Assembly: GCA_963737015.1 (NCBI GenBank)
Contig: CAVTQZ010000001.1
Location: 1,984,001 to 2,048,000, forward strand
Length of the DNA stretch: 64,000 nt
Source: CAVTQZ01 sp963737015
GTDB lineage: Bacteria; Actinomycetota; Acidimicrobiia; Acidimicrobiales; UBA8190
Reading direction: 5' to 3'
Shown here: piece by piece, positions 26,148 to 34,375 of the stretch
Position numbering within the stretch: position 1 is the stretch's first letter
Layout: the number at the start of each line of letters is the position of its first letter
The notes under the pieces: generated by a model
What the model saw: the letters and a program-made list of their open reading frames with translations, nothing else
What the model was told of the DNA's origin: nothing
Database searches by the model: none
Translations under genes and position numbers: made by a program

Positions 26148-27734
26148 ATGGAGGAGATCCTCCGAAGCGAGTCCGGCATACCGCTGTCCCGCAGCTACGG
26201 CCCCTTCGACCTGCCCCCCGCCGAAGCGATCCCTCCTCCGGGCGTCTTCCCCTTCACCCGTGGGAACTTCCCAGACGGATACCGGGGACGGATGTGGACC
26301 ATCCGTCAGTACTCCGGCTTCGGCACACCCGAGGAGTCGAACGAGCGTTACCGGTACCTGCTGGAGCAGGGGGCGACGGGTCTTTCGGTCGCCTTCGACC
26401 TTCCGACTCAGTGCGGATACGACTCCGACCATCAAGATGTCGAGGAGGAGGTCGGAAGGGTCGGCGTCGCGATCGACACGCTCGCAGACGCGGAGATCCT
26501 CTTCGACGGCATCCCACTCGACTCAATCTCGACGAGCTTCACGATCAACGGGACGGCGGCCATCGTTCTCGCCTTCTACGTGGCTGTAGGTGAGAAACAA
26601 GGCGTTCCGAGAGCGAAGCTCCGGGGCACCATCCAGAACGACATCCTGAAGGAGTATGTGAGCCGGGGAACCTGGATCTGGCCTCCCCGTCCTTCGCTCC
26701 GGTTGATAGCCGACAGCATCGAGTTCTGCGCACAAGAAGTCCCACGCTTCAACGCGATCTCCATAGCGGGCGCTCATTTCCGCGACGCCGGCGCGAACGC
26801 AGCCCAGGAGATGGCGTTCACTCTCATGGACGGCATCACCTACTGCGAGGAGGTGATCGGGCGCGGCCGGATGACCATCGATGAGTTCGCCCCCCAGGTC
26901 TCGTTCTTCTTCTATACCCACGGCGACTTCTTCGAGGAGATAGCGAAATACCGCGCCGGGCGCAGGCGCTGGGCGCGGATAGTCCGCGAGCGCTTCGGCG
27001 CCAAGGACGACCGCTCATGTATGTTCCGCGTCGGATGTGTCGCGGGGGGTGCGTCGCTCCACGCTCCGCAGGCACACAACAACGTCGTGCGTGTGGCCTA
27101 CGAGGCGATGGCCTCGGTCCTCGGAGGCGTGCAGTCGATGTTCACCGCTGCGTGGGACGAGCCTTTCGCGATCCCGACAGAGGATTCTGCGACTCTCGCC
27201 CTCCGTACTCAGCAGATACTCGCCTACGAGACCGGTGTTGCACGCGTCGCCGACCCTCTCGGCGGTTCCTACTACGTGGAGGCGCTGACGGACGCTATGG
27301 AGGCACGCGTAGTCGAGATCATGGACGACCTCGAGACCCAAGGCGGGATGGTTCGTGCGATCGAGGAGGGCTACCTCCACCGTCTCATCTCGGAGGAGGC
27401 ATACCGCATCGACCGAGCGGTGAGCTCAGGCGAGCGAGTGGTCGTAGGCGTGAATCGTTTCAAGACCGACGAGGACCCTCCCGAAACCGAGGGTTACGAA
27501 CTCGACGAGAAGAGCCGGCTGCGTCAACTCGAGAGACTCGCCGAGACCAGACGCTCGCGTTCGGACGCGGATGTGCGCTCCATGCTCTCGGCGCTGGCGT
27601 CGGCTGCCGACTCGGAGAACGAGAACCTCATGCCACGCCTCATCGACTGCGCCAAGGCCTATTGCACCGTCGGCGAAATGGTCGAAGTGCTGAAGGATCG
27701 ATGGGGCGAGTTCCAACAGCCGGTCGTCTTCTGA
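26148..27734 (+). CDS. B12-dependent acyl-CoA mutase, large subunit (methylmalonyl-CoA mutase-like)
   Basis: Radical carbon-skeleton mutase subunit of 528 residues without the cobalamin domain, which is encoded by the next gene. The TIM-barrel motif WTIRQYSGFGTPEESN places Tyr55 at the position of Tyr89 in the Propionibacterium enzyme. PSLRLIAD keeps the Arg207 equivalent (Arg185), and His210 matches His244. Together these favour a carboxyl-bearing substrate. Elsewhere the pocket is altered: GYH is GAH (208-210), the RTHSQTSG segment is RVGCVAGG (294-301), and SLHTNSLDE is SMFTAAWDE (330-338). Substrate specificity may therefore differ from methylmalonyl-CoA. Start: ATG at 26148, 8 bases after TAGACT (leaderless type). 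Confidence 0.9.
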   Translation: MEEILRSESGIPLSRSYGPFDLPPAEAIPPPGVFPFTRGNFPDGYRGRMWTIRQYSGFGTPEESNERYRYLLEQGATGLSVAFDLPTQCGYDSDHQDVEEEVGRVGVAIDTLADAEILFDGIPLDSISTSFTINGTAAIVLAFYVAVGEKQGVPRAKLRGTIQNDILKEYVSRGTWIWPPRPSLRLIADSIEFCAQEVPRFNAISIAGAHFRDAGANAAQEMAFTLMDGITYCEEVIGRGRMTIDEFAPQVSFFFYTHGDFFEEIAKYRAGRRRWARIVRERFGAKDDRSCMFRVGCVAGGASLHAPQAHNNVVRVAYEAMASVLGGVQSMFTAAWDEPFAIPTEDSATLALRTQQILAYETGVARVADPLGGSYYVEALTDAMEARVVEIMDDLETQGGMVRAIEEGYLHRLISEEAYRIDRAVSSGERVVVGVNRFKTDEDPPETEGYELDEKSRLRQLERLAETRRSRSDADVRSMLSALASAADSENENLMPRLIDCAKAYCTVGEMVEVLKDRWGEFQQPVVF

Positions 27735-27763
27735 TCCGTATCGAGCGGCGTGGAAGGTCGCTG

Positions 27764-28180
27764 ATGCCTGCTCGGGTGCTCGTGGCGAAACCCGGACTCG
27801 ACGGGCACGACCGTGGAGCGAAGTTGGTCGCCCGCGCACTTCGTGATGCCGGCTTCGAAGTCATCTATCTGGGCATCCGTCAACGGCCCGAGCAGATCGC
27901 ATCTGTCGCCGTCCAAGAGGACGTCCAGATCGTGGGTCTCAGCATCCTCTCCGGCGCGCACGTTGCACTCACAGACAAGACGGCGAATGCGCTGCGCGCC
28001 GCCGGAGCCGACGACATCCTCCTCGTCGTGGGGGGCACGATCCCGAGCCGCGACGTACCGCGCCTCGAAGCCGCGGGCGCGGCGGCGGTTTACCCGACCG
28101 GCACCCCTCTCGAGACCCTCGTCGAAAGCATGAGACGACTCTCGGAGAACCACGAGAGCTTTCGCACCTCCGGCTCATGA
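27764..28180 (+). CDS. Cobalamin-binding small subunit of acyl-CoA mutase
   Basis: Rossmann-like B12-binding protein of 138 residues. DGHDRG (13-18) supplies the lower axial His ligand to cobalt, LSILSG (59-64) is the conserved Ser motif, and VVGGTIP (88-94) is the GG motif around the nucleotide tail. It pairs with the large subunit that ends 29 bases upstream, giving the two-gene architecture seen in archaeal-type mutases and in HcmAB or IcmAB. Its stop overlaps the ATG of the CaiB gene in ATGA. Confidence 0.93.
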   Translation: MPARVLVAKPGLDGHDRGAKLVARALRDAGFEVIYLGIRQRPEQIASVAVQEDVQIVGLSILSGAHVALTDKTANALRAAGADDILLVVGGTIPSRDVPRLEAAGAAAVYPTGTPLETLVESMRRLSENHESFRTSGS

Positions 28181-29328
28181 CCGGGACACAAGGACCTCTG
28201 GCCGGCATCCGGATCCTGGAAGTGGGCCACATCCTCGCTGGACCGTTCGGAGGCATGCTTCTCGCCGACCTCGGCGCGGACGTGATCAAGATCGAACCGC
28301 TGAGCGGAGACCTCTCCCGCCAGGTCGGGTCCCAGTCGATCGACGGGCACAACGTCTACTTCGCGAGCATCAACCGAAACAAGCGGAGCGTTCATATCGA
28401 CCTCGCGACACCCGGTGGTCAGGCCGAGCTCGGCCGACTGGCCGCAAACGCTCACGCCTTGCTCGTGAACTTGAGGCCGTCCGCGATCCGTAAGCTCGGC
28501 CTGGACTACGAGCAGCTACGGCGGCATAACCCGAAGATCGTTTGCGTCGCTCTCACGGGATACGGCCTCGACGGCCCGACCGCCGAATGGCCCGCCTTCG
28601 ACTACGTGGTCCAGGCGGGCACAGGGATCGCCGACCTCACCGGTGAGCCGGGCGGACCCCCTACGCTGGCGGGCTACTCCGTAGTCGACAACTCCGCGGG
28701 GATCATGTCGGCCCTTGCCCTGGTGGCGAAAGTCCTCGAAGGAAAGGGTGGACAAGTAGACGTCTCCCTATTCGACGTCATGCTTTCCCAGCTCAACTAC
28801 AAAGCTGCGTCCTATCTGAACGGCGCGGCGCGGCCCGAGCGCAGCCGTCTCGGTGCGCACTCCTTCTACGTGCCGGCCCAGCTCTTCGAGACCAACTCCG
28901 GGTACCTCGCTCTTTTCGTGACTCGCGACGAGCTCTGGCGTCGGCTGTGTGTCGAGATCGGCCGGCCACAGTGGGCGGAAGACCCTCGTTTCAGCACGAT
29001 GCATGCACGCTCCGAGAACCGAAAGGAGCTCCTCGACGGCCTCGGCGCGATCTTGAAACAGGCCTCGGCCGCCGAATGGGAAGAGCGGCTTCGGCCTCTC
29101 GACCTCCCGGTCGGCGAGGTGAAGGAGCTCGCCGACGTCCTCGAAAGTGAGCTCGTGAGCTCACGTCGAATGGTCGTGTCGATCGACACCGCCGAGGGAC
29201 CCTTGCGCATGATCGGAAACCCGATCCGAATCGAAGGTGCGCGGACCGAGTACCGGCCGCCTCCGCGGCTGCACGAGCACACGTCGGACCTGATTCCGCA
29301 GGAGGATGCGGGCGCCCCGCAAGGCTGA
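28177..29328 (+). CDS. Family III CoA-transferase coupled to the B12 mutase
   Basis: CaiB/BaiF CoA-transferase of 383 residues with VGHILAGPFGGMLLADLGAD, VIKIEPLSGD and the catalytic Asp in SVVDNSAGIMSAL, ending with the family tail RLHEHTSDLI. Its ATG overlaps the stop of the cobalamin subunit, so the three genes (mutase large, mutase small, CoA-transferase) are one translational unit. That arrangement suggests it supplies the mutase's CoA thioester or recycles the CoA of its product. Confidence 0.93.
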   Translation: MTGTQGPLAGIRILEVGHILAGPFGGMLLADLGADVIKIEPLSGDLSRQVGSQSIDGHNVYFASINRNKRSVHIDLATPGGQAELGRLAANAHALLVNLRPSAIRKLGLDYEQLRRHNPKIVCVALTGYGLDGPTAEWPAFDYVVQAGTGIADLTGEPGGPPTLAGYSVVDNSAGIMSALALVAKVLEGKGGQVDVSLFDVMLSQLNYKAASYLNGAARPERSRLGAHSFYVPAQLFETNSGYLALFVTRDELWRRLCVEIGRPQWAEDPRFSTMHARSENRKELLDGLGAILKQASAAEWEERLRPLDLPVGEVKELADVLESELVSSRRMVVSIDTAEGPLRMIGNPIRIEGARTEYRPPPRLHEHTSDLIPQEDAGAPQG

Positions 29329-29352
29329 GTTAGCCCCCGGCCGACGATGCCG

Positions 29353-29886
29353 TCAGCGGCCGAATACCGGAACGATGAGACCGCGTGCCAGGGTGTTGAA
29401 GGCCATGCTGAAACCGACGAACGCCGGCGTTCCGCCTTCGTCGACACCGAGCTCCGGGACCTTGAGGGCGTGCACCGCGAACACGTACCTGTGCTCGCCG
29501 TGTCCGGGTGGAGGTGCAGCGCCGATGTAACCCAGTTGTCCGGTGTCGTTTCGGACATGCTTTGCACCTTTCGGGAGGCCCTCCATCGACCCGCTGCCCG
29601 CACCGCGGGGAAGCTCGCCCACAGAAGCGGGTATGTCGAAGAGGACCCAGTGCCAGAACCCGCTTCCGGTGGGCGCGTCGGGATCGAAGCAGGTGACCGC
29701 GAACGACTGCGTCTCTGCTGGCGCACCGGACCAACTGAGATGCGGCGACAGGTTGTCGCCCGACATGCCCATCGAGTCAGCGTGGTGCGAGCTCGGGAGC
29801 TCCTTCCCATCGGCGATGTCGTCGCTCGTCACGCTGAGCGCCGAAACCTCGGGCAGGAACTCGTAGGGCAGCGGTGGGCGTGCCAT
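29353..29886 (-). CDS. YbhB/YbcL-type PEBP (Raf kinase inhibitor-like) protein
   Basis: Phosphatidylethanolamine-binding-protein fold of 177 residues. The hallmark DPDAPTGSGFWHWVLFDIP and the later GHGEHRYVFAVHAL line the anion-binding pocket. AAGGAGGAG precedes the ATG. The physiological role of bacterial PEBPs is poorly defined. It is convergent with the CaiB gene (24-base gap) and divergent from the DUF35 operon, with no obvious functional tie to the catabolic genes. Confidence 0.92.
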   Translation of the reverse strand: MARPPLPYEFLPEVSALSVTSDDIADGKELPSSHHADSMGMSGDNLSPHLSWSGAPAETQSFAVTCFDPDAPTGSGFWHWVLFDIPASVGELPRGAGSGSMEGLPKGAKHVRNDTGQLGYIGAAPPPGHGEHRYVFAVHALKVPELGVDEGGTPAFVGFSMAFNTLARGLIVPVFGR

Positions 29887-29998
29887 GGCCTCCTCCTTGG
29901 TGTGCTCTGTCTCCTGAACACTCTTACCTTTCCCGAGTGGTTGGTTCGCCAGTGCTTCCCGCGCCCGTACGGGGGGCGACGCGGACCAGAGACGAGCT

Positions 29999-30018
29999 GA
30001 GAACCAGCTTCTCTTTTT
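29999..30018 (+). terminator. Weak hairpin plus T5 in the 234-base gap before DUF35
   Basis: GAGAA-CCAGC-TTCTC followed by TTTTT resembles a small intrinsic terminator or attenuator, upstream of the DUF35-thiolase operon. The stem is only 5 bp. TAGTATCAT just downstream could be the operon's -10. Nothing else is seen in the gap 29887-30120. Confidence 0.25.
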
Positions 30019-30120
30019 GAACTAGTATCATTTGCGCTCGGCGGCTCGGACGGCGCTCCTCAGCCACGACACACGGGGCTCCGCCCGGGACCTGGAAGAA
30101 GGTGAGTGGGAGGACCGTTC

Positions 30121-30537
30121 ATGCAGAAGGCGCTCGCGCCCGACATCTCGACCTGGCCCGACGAAGAGCCCGAGCTCATCGGGACCCGATGCAGCGCCTG
30201 CGCAGCGGTGACGTTCCCGAAACAGGGGCTCTGCCCGCGCTGCAGTGCATCGGAGATGCAGGAGATCCTTCTGCCGAGCATCGGGACACTCGTGGCGTGG
30301 ACGACGCAGGGATTCGTGCCGAAGCTTCCTTACGCCGGGGCGCACACTGCCGACGCGTTCACACCTTTCGGGGTCGGCCTCGTCCAACTCGGTGACGTCG
30401 TTCGGGTCGAGGGCCGGCTCACGGAGAACGATCCGGAGAAGCTGCGGTTCGGCATGAGAATGAAGCTCACCTTCGTCCCTTTCTACGTAGACGACGCAGG
30501 CGACGAGGTCGTCACGTTCGCGTTCGCCCCAGCCTGA
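30121..30537 (+). CDS. DUF35 zinc-ribbon/OB-fold protein (ChsH2-like)
   Basis: A 138-residue protein with a four-Cys zinc ribbon (CSAC and CPRC, residues about 25-43) followed by an OB fold (GTLVAWTTQGFVP, then FGVGLVQLGDVVRVEGRL). In steroid catabolism such domains bind thiolase-like aldolases (ChsH2 C-terminus with Ltp2) and bring in the acyl-CoA. The ATG at 30121 follows GGGAGG by 8 bases. The thiolase-like gene starts 19 bases after its stop, so a complex between the two is likely. Confidence 0.9.
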   Translation: MQKALAPDISTWPDEEPELIGTRCSACAAVTFPKQGLCPRCSASEMQEILLPSIGTLVAWTTQGFVPKLPYAGAHTADAFTPFGVGLVQLGDVVRVEGRLTENDPEKLRFGMRMKLTFVPFYVDDAGDEVVTFAFAPA

Positions 30538-30556
30538 GCACAAAAGGAGCCGCTGT

Positions 30557-31702
30557 ATGAACGACGTTGCGATCATAGGAGTCGGCCTTCACCCCTTCGG
30601 TCGTTTCGGTCCCAAGTCCGCGATGGAGATGGGAGCAGAGGCGATCCAGGTAGCCCTCGCCGACGCAGGTGTGGAGTGGAAACAGATCGAGTTCGGCGTC
30701 GGGGGCAGCTACGAGGTCGACAATCCCGACGCGGTGACGAGGCTCGTCGGATTGACTGGAATCCCCTTCACCGACGTCTTCAACGTGTGTGCCACCGCGG
30801 CGAGCGCGATCCAACTCTGCGCCGACACGATACGGCTGGGGAAACACGACATCGGCATTGCGGTCGGTATGGACAAGCACCCCCGTGGCGCGTTCACAGC
30901 CGACCCCGCCATGCTCGGCCTTCCGGCGTGGTACGCGGAGAACGGACAGTTCGTCACCACGAAATTCTTCGGGATGAAGGCCAATCGTTACATCTCTGAG
31001 CATGGCATCTGTGTCGAGACCCTGGCAAAGGTGGCGGCGAAGAACTACCGAAACGGGTCCCTGAACCCGAATGCGTTCCGCCGCACGCCGATGTCAGAAG
31101 AGGAGATCCTCAACTCCCCTGTTTTGAATTTTCCGCTGACGCAGTACATGTTCTGTGCGCCCGACGAAGGAGGCGCGGCCGCGGTCATGTGCAGGGCCGA
31201 CATAGCTCACCGCTTCAGCGCGAAGCCCATCTACCTACGCTCCACGGAGATACGCACGAGGCGCTTCGGCGCCTACGAGGTGCACAGCACGTTCGCCCCG
31301 ATAGAGGAGGATGTCTCGCCTACCGTGTACGCCTCGCGCGCCGCCTTCGAAGCGGCCGGGATCGGCCCGGAGGACGTCGACGTCGTCCAGCTGCAGGACA
31401 CCGACGCAGGGGCCGAGGTAATCCACATGGCGGAGGCCGGCTTCTGTGGCGACGGTGAGCAGGAGAAGCTCGTGGCCGACGGGGCCACAGAGATAGGCGG
31501 CCCGCTCCCGGTCAACACCGACGGGGGCCTGATCGCGAACGGCGAACCCATCGGCGCGTCTGGACTACGGCAGCTCCATGAGCTCGTGCTCCAGCTACGA
31601 GGGCAGGCGGGCGACAGGCAGGTCCAAGGCTCTCCAAGGGTGGGTTTCGCACAGGTGTACGGCGCGCCCGGCACAGCAGCAGCCTCAATCCTGTCGCTCT
31701 GA
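30557..31702 (+). CDS. Thiolase-superfamily lipid-transfer-type protein (Ltp-like)
   Basis: A 381-residue thiolase-fold protein of the SCP-x/Ltp group. VCATAASAIQL holds the nucleophile-region Cys, but the second half lacks classical thiolase signatures: GHP is GEP in GEPIGASG, and the C-terminal Cys motif is replaced by YGAPGTAAAS. This pattern is typical of non-decarboxylating Ltp proteins that act as thiolases or retro-aldolases with a DUF35 partner. AGGAG precedes the ATG. It is second in the operon DUF35, thiolase, ligase, FadE, FadE. The likely role is side-chain C-C cleavage of a CoA ester. Confidence 0.9.
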   Translation: MNDVAIIGVGLHPFGRFGPKSAMEMGAEAIQVALADAGVEWKQIEFGVGGSYEVDNPDAVTRLVGLTGIPFTDVFNVCATAASAIQLCADTIRLGKHDIGIAVGMDKHPRGAFTADPAMLGLPAWYAENGQFVTTKFFGMKANRYISEHGICVETLAKVAAKNYRNGSLNPNAFRRTPMSEEEILNSPVLNFPLTQYMFCAPDEGGAAAVMCRADIAHRFSAKPIYLRSTEIRTRRFGAYEVHSTFAPIEEDVSPTVYASRAAFEAAGIGPEDVDVVQLQDTDAGAEVIHMAEAGFCGDGEQEKLVADGATEIGGPLPVNTDGGLIANGEPIGASGLRQLHELVLQLRGQAGDRQVQGSPRVGFAQVYGAPGTAAASILSL

Positions 31703-31752
31703 GCGGCCAGGGCCTCGGCGGGACCAATCTCGTGGAGCGCGAGGAATCCACG

Positions 31753-33315
31753 GTGACGGCGACGATCCCCGCGCTCCTTGCCGACACGGCACGGCGGATG
31801 GGAGACAGGCCGGCGGTGCTCGACGTCGACACCTCGATGTCGTACGAAGAGCTTCTCGACGCGGCTTGCACGTTCGGCGCGGCGCTCGGAGCTCACGGCG
31901 TGGTGCCCGGGAGCACCGTGGGCATCTGGATGCAGAACAGCGCCCGGTGGATCGTGGCGGCACTGGGCGCTTTCTGCGCCGGCGCTGTCCTCGTACCGGT
32001 CAACACCAGGTTCAAGGGGGCCGAAGCCGGGGACATTCTCTCCCGGAGCCGGGCGAGAGCCCTCGTCACCGTGACCGACTTCCTCGGCACCGACTACGTG
32101 TCGATGCTCGAGAAGAGCGCGATACCTCTCGAGACATTGGAGACGATCGTCGTGGCGAGCGGCGAAGTCCCGCCAGGTGCGATCGCGTGGGACGAGCTCA
32201 TCTCTTGCGTGGGCACGGACGCCCGGGACGAGCTGTCGCGTCGGATCGAGACCACCCGGAGCCACGACGCGGCCGACATCCTCTTCACTTCGGGTACCAC
32301 CGGCCGTCCGAAAGGCGTCGTGCAGACCCACGCGAGCACATTGTCGGTGGCGACCGACTGGGTGGACATGACCGAACTGCACGTCGGCGACGTCTACCTG
32401 ATGGTCAATCCGTACTTCCACATGTTCGGCCTGAAAGCCGGCATCCTCGCTTCGGTGGCCGCCGGGGCGACGATGCTGCCCGAGGCAGTGCTCGACGTCG
32501 ACCGCGTGCTTTCCCGTGTCGAGAGGCAAAAGGTGACGGTGCTCCCGGGGACGCCGACCCTTCACCAGACCTTGCTCGATCACCCGAGGAGGGATCGTTA
32601 CGATCTCTCCACACTGAGGGTCACCACGATCGGCGGTGCGGACATACCCGTCGAGCTCGTCCGCCGCATTCACGAGGAGCTGCCCTTCTCGCGAGTGGTC
32701 GCCGGTTACGGGCTCACCGAGGCCGGTACCGCTTGCGCAACATCCGAGGACGACGACTTCGAGACGATCGCGACGACGGTCGGCAGGACGAGACCCGGCT
32801 TCGAACTGCGCATCGTCTCCGCAGACGGCGAGGACGTTTCCGCCGGTGCGACCGGGCAGATCCTGTTGCGGGGCCCGAGCACGATGCTTCGATACCTGGA
32901 CGAGCCTGAGGCCTCGGCCGAGGCGCTCTCGTCGGACGGATGGCTGTCGACGGGCGACCTGGGAGCCCTGACCGAGACAGGTTGCCTGCGCATCGTGGGA
33001 CGCTCGAAGGACATGTTCATAGTCGGAGGATTCAACGCCTATCCGGCCGAGATCGAGAACATCCTCCTGCGTCACCCGCAGATCCAGCAGGCCGCGGTCA
33101 TCGGGCTCCCCGACAAAAGGCTCGGAGAGGTCGGGGCGGCCTTCGTCGTCCTGCACCCCGGTTCGGTGACCACCCCGGAGGAGATCGCCGACTGGGCGTG
33201 CGCCGAGATGGCGAATTTCAAGGTGCCGCGCCGTGTCGAGATCCTCGATGAGTTGCCTCTCAATGCCACGGGCAAGGTCGTGAAGGAAGCGCTGAAATCT
33301 CTGCTCTCGTCGTGA
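31753..33315 (+). CDS. Acyl-CoA ligase, FadD3-like
   Basis: AMP-forming ligase of about 520 residues. Motifs are FTSGTTGRPKGVVQTH, YGLTEAGTA, GWLSTGDLG, the hinge GGFNAYPAEIE and NATGKVVKEAL with the C-terminal Lys. The block VNPYFHMFGLKAGI and the neighbouring VLPGTPTLHQTLLDHP resemble FadD3, which activates the steroid C/D-ring acid HIP. I chose the GTG at 31753, which has GAGGA 7 bases upstream; an in-frame GTG at 31732 is also possible. Its place between the Ltp and FadE genes supports a steroid- or terpenoid-like substrate. Confidence 0.88.
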   Translation: MTATIPALLADTARRMGDRPAVLDVDTSMSYEELLDAACTFGAALGAHGVVPGSTVGIWMQNSARWIVAALGAFCAGAVLVPVNTRFKGAEAGDILSRSRARALVTVTDFLGTDYVSMLEKSAIPLETLETIVVASGEVPPGAIAWDELISCVGTDARDELSRRIETTRSHDAADILFTSGTTGRPKGVVQTHASTLSVATDWVDMTELHVGDVYLMVNPYFHMFGLKAGILASVAAGATMLPEAVLDVDRVLSRVERQKVTVLPGTPTLHQTLLDHPRRDRYDLSTLRVTTIGGADIPVELVRRIHEELPFSRVVAGYGLTEAGTACATSEDDDFETIATTVGRTRPGFELRIVSADGEDVSAGATGQILLRGPSTMLRYLDEPEASAEALSSDGWLSTGDLGALTETGCLRIVGRSKDMFIVGGFNAYPAEIENILLRHPQIQQAAVIGLPDKRLGEVGAAFVVLHPGSVTTPEEIADWACAEMANFKVPRRVEILDELPLNATGKVVKEALKSLLSS

Positions 33316-33364
33316 GGAGAAACCTCCGAGACCTCTCTTCATCGATTCAGCCGGAGCGAGGCTG

Positions 33365-34375
33365 ATGGACATACGTCTCTCTAGCGAGCAGCAGGCCTTG
33401 AAGGATTCGGTCGTGCAGGTGGTAGACCGCCTCGGCCCTCGCGCGGTGGCCCAGCTCGATGACGCCGAACGCGCAGCCAAGCTCGCTGCGGCGGTCGCGG
33501 CTTCCGGTTGGCGGGAGCTGCGCACGGGTTCGCAGGATGGTGGGCCGCTCGCGTCGGCGGTGGAAGCAGCGATCGTGGCCGAGGAGCTCGCACGCGGCCT
33601 TGCTGACGCATCTTTTCTCGGACCAGTCCTCGCTGGCGATCTGCGGCGCCTGGCCGGCGCTCCGCCGAGCGATTCCGAAGAGACCGTCGCTCTGAGCGAG
33701 GACCTCGGTCAGGCTGCATCGAGCGCGGAGGGCGCTGTTGCCATAGACGCTTCGGGCGCGACGAGCGCCTTGCTGGTAGGTCCGAAAGGCCTTTGCTCTG
33801 CTGCGCTCGGACATCGAGCGCAGGAATTGGACCTCACGCGCCCGACTTGGCTCCTCGACGGGTCGGGCGATCTCACTCCCATAGGCGTAGAGCCGCTCGC
33901 CCCCGAACAGCTGAAGCGCTGGACGGCTCTCGGTCTCGCGCTCGTGTGCTTCGATCTGGTGGGCGTCATGCGGGGCGCGATCGAGCTCGCTTGCGAATAC
34001 GCCAAGTCTCGCCGCCAGTATGGAGTGAGCGTTGGTTCGTTCCAGGCCCTGCAACACATGCTCGCCGACTCCTACGTCTCGATGGAGGGCTCCCGCAGCA
34101 TCGCCTTGCACGCAGCCTGGTCGGTCGACGCGCTCGATCCGGAACAGGCACTTGCGGCGGCGTCCATGGCGAAGGCCTACTGCGCACGTGCCGCTCGGGG
34201 CGTCTGCGAGGTCGCGATCCAGGTGCACGGCGGGATCGGCAACACATGGGACTGCCTCGTCCACGTCTACCTGCGACGGGCCCTTCTGTCCATCGAGCTG
34301 TTCGGAGGCACAGGACCGAGTCTCGATCGCGTGCTCGCCGACCAGGGAATCGGGGTGGGCAATGGACTTCGGTGA
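33365..34375 (+). CDS. Acyl-CoA dehydrogenase, beta-type subunit (FadE)
   Basis: A 336-residue ACAD-fold protein with an N-terminal helical domain (RLSSEQQALKDSVVQVVDRL) and a C-terminal SRRQYGVSVGSFQALQHML, but without the mid-domain FAD signature or catalytic Glu (C-terminus LFGGTGPSLDR). This is the pattern of the non-catalytic partner in alpha2beta2 steroid dehydrogenases such as ChsE4-ChsE5. Its stop overlaps the next gene by 14 bases, consistent with equimolar subunit synthesis. Confidence 0.88.
   Translation: MDIRLSSEQQALKDSVVQVVDRLGPRAVAQLDDAERAAKLAAAVAASGWRELRTGSQDGGPLASAVEAAIVAEELARGLADASFLGPVLAGDLRRLAGAPPSDSEETVALSEDLGQAASSAEGAVAIDASGATSALLVGPKGLCSAALGHRAQELDLTRPTWLLDGSGDLTPIGVEPLAPEQLKRWTALGLALVCFDLVGVMRGAIELACEYAKSRRQYGVSVGSFQALQHMLADSYVSMEGSRSIALHAAWSVDALDPEQALAAASMAKAYCARAARGVCEVAIQVHGGIGNTWDCLVHVYLRRALLSIELFGGTGPSLDRVLADQGIGVGNGLR

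Noticed and set aside
29887..30120. A small RNA or riboswitch in the 234-base gap before the DUF35 operon
   Set aside because: Only a 5-bp hairpin with T5 and a possible -10 are visible; no conserved aptamer-like pattern can be recognised.
31273..33525. A 750-codon open frame on the minus strand across the thiolase and FadD3-like genes
   Set aside because: It is antisense to two genes with clear family motifs, has Arg/His/Asp-rich low-meaning sequence and no recognisable domain; such frames are common shadows in GC-rich DNA.
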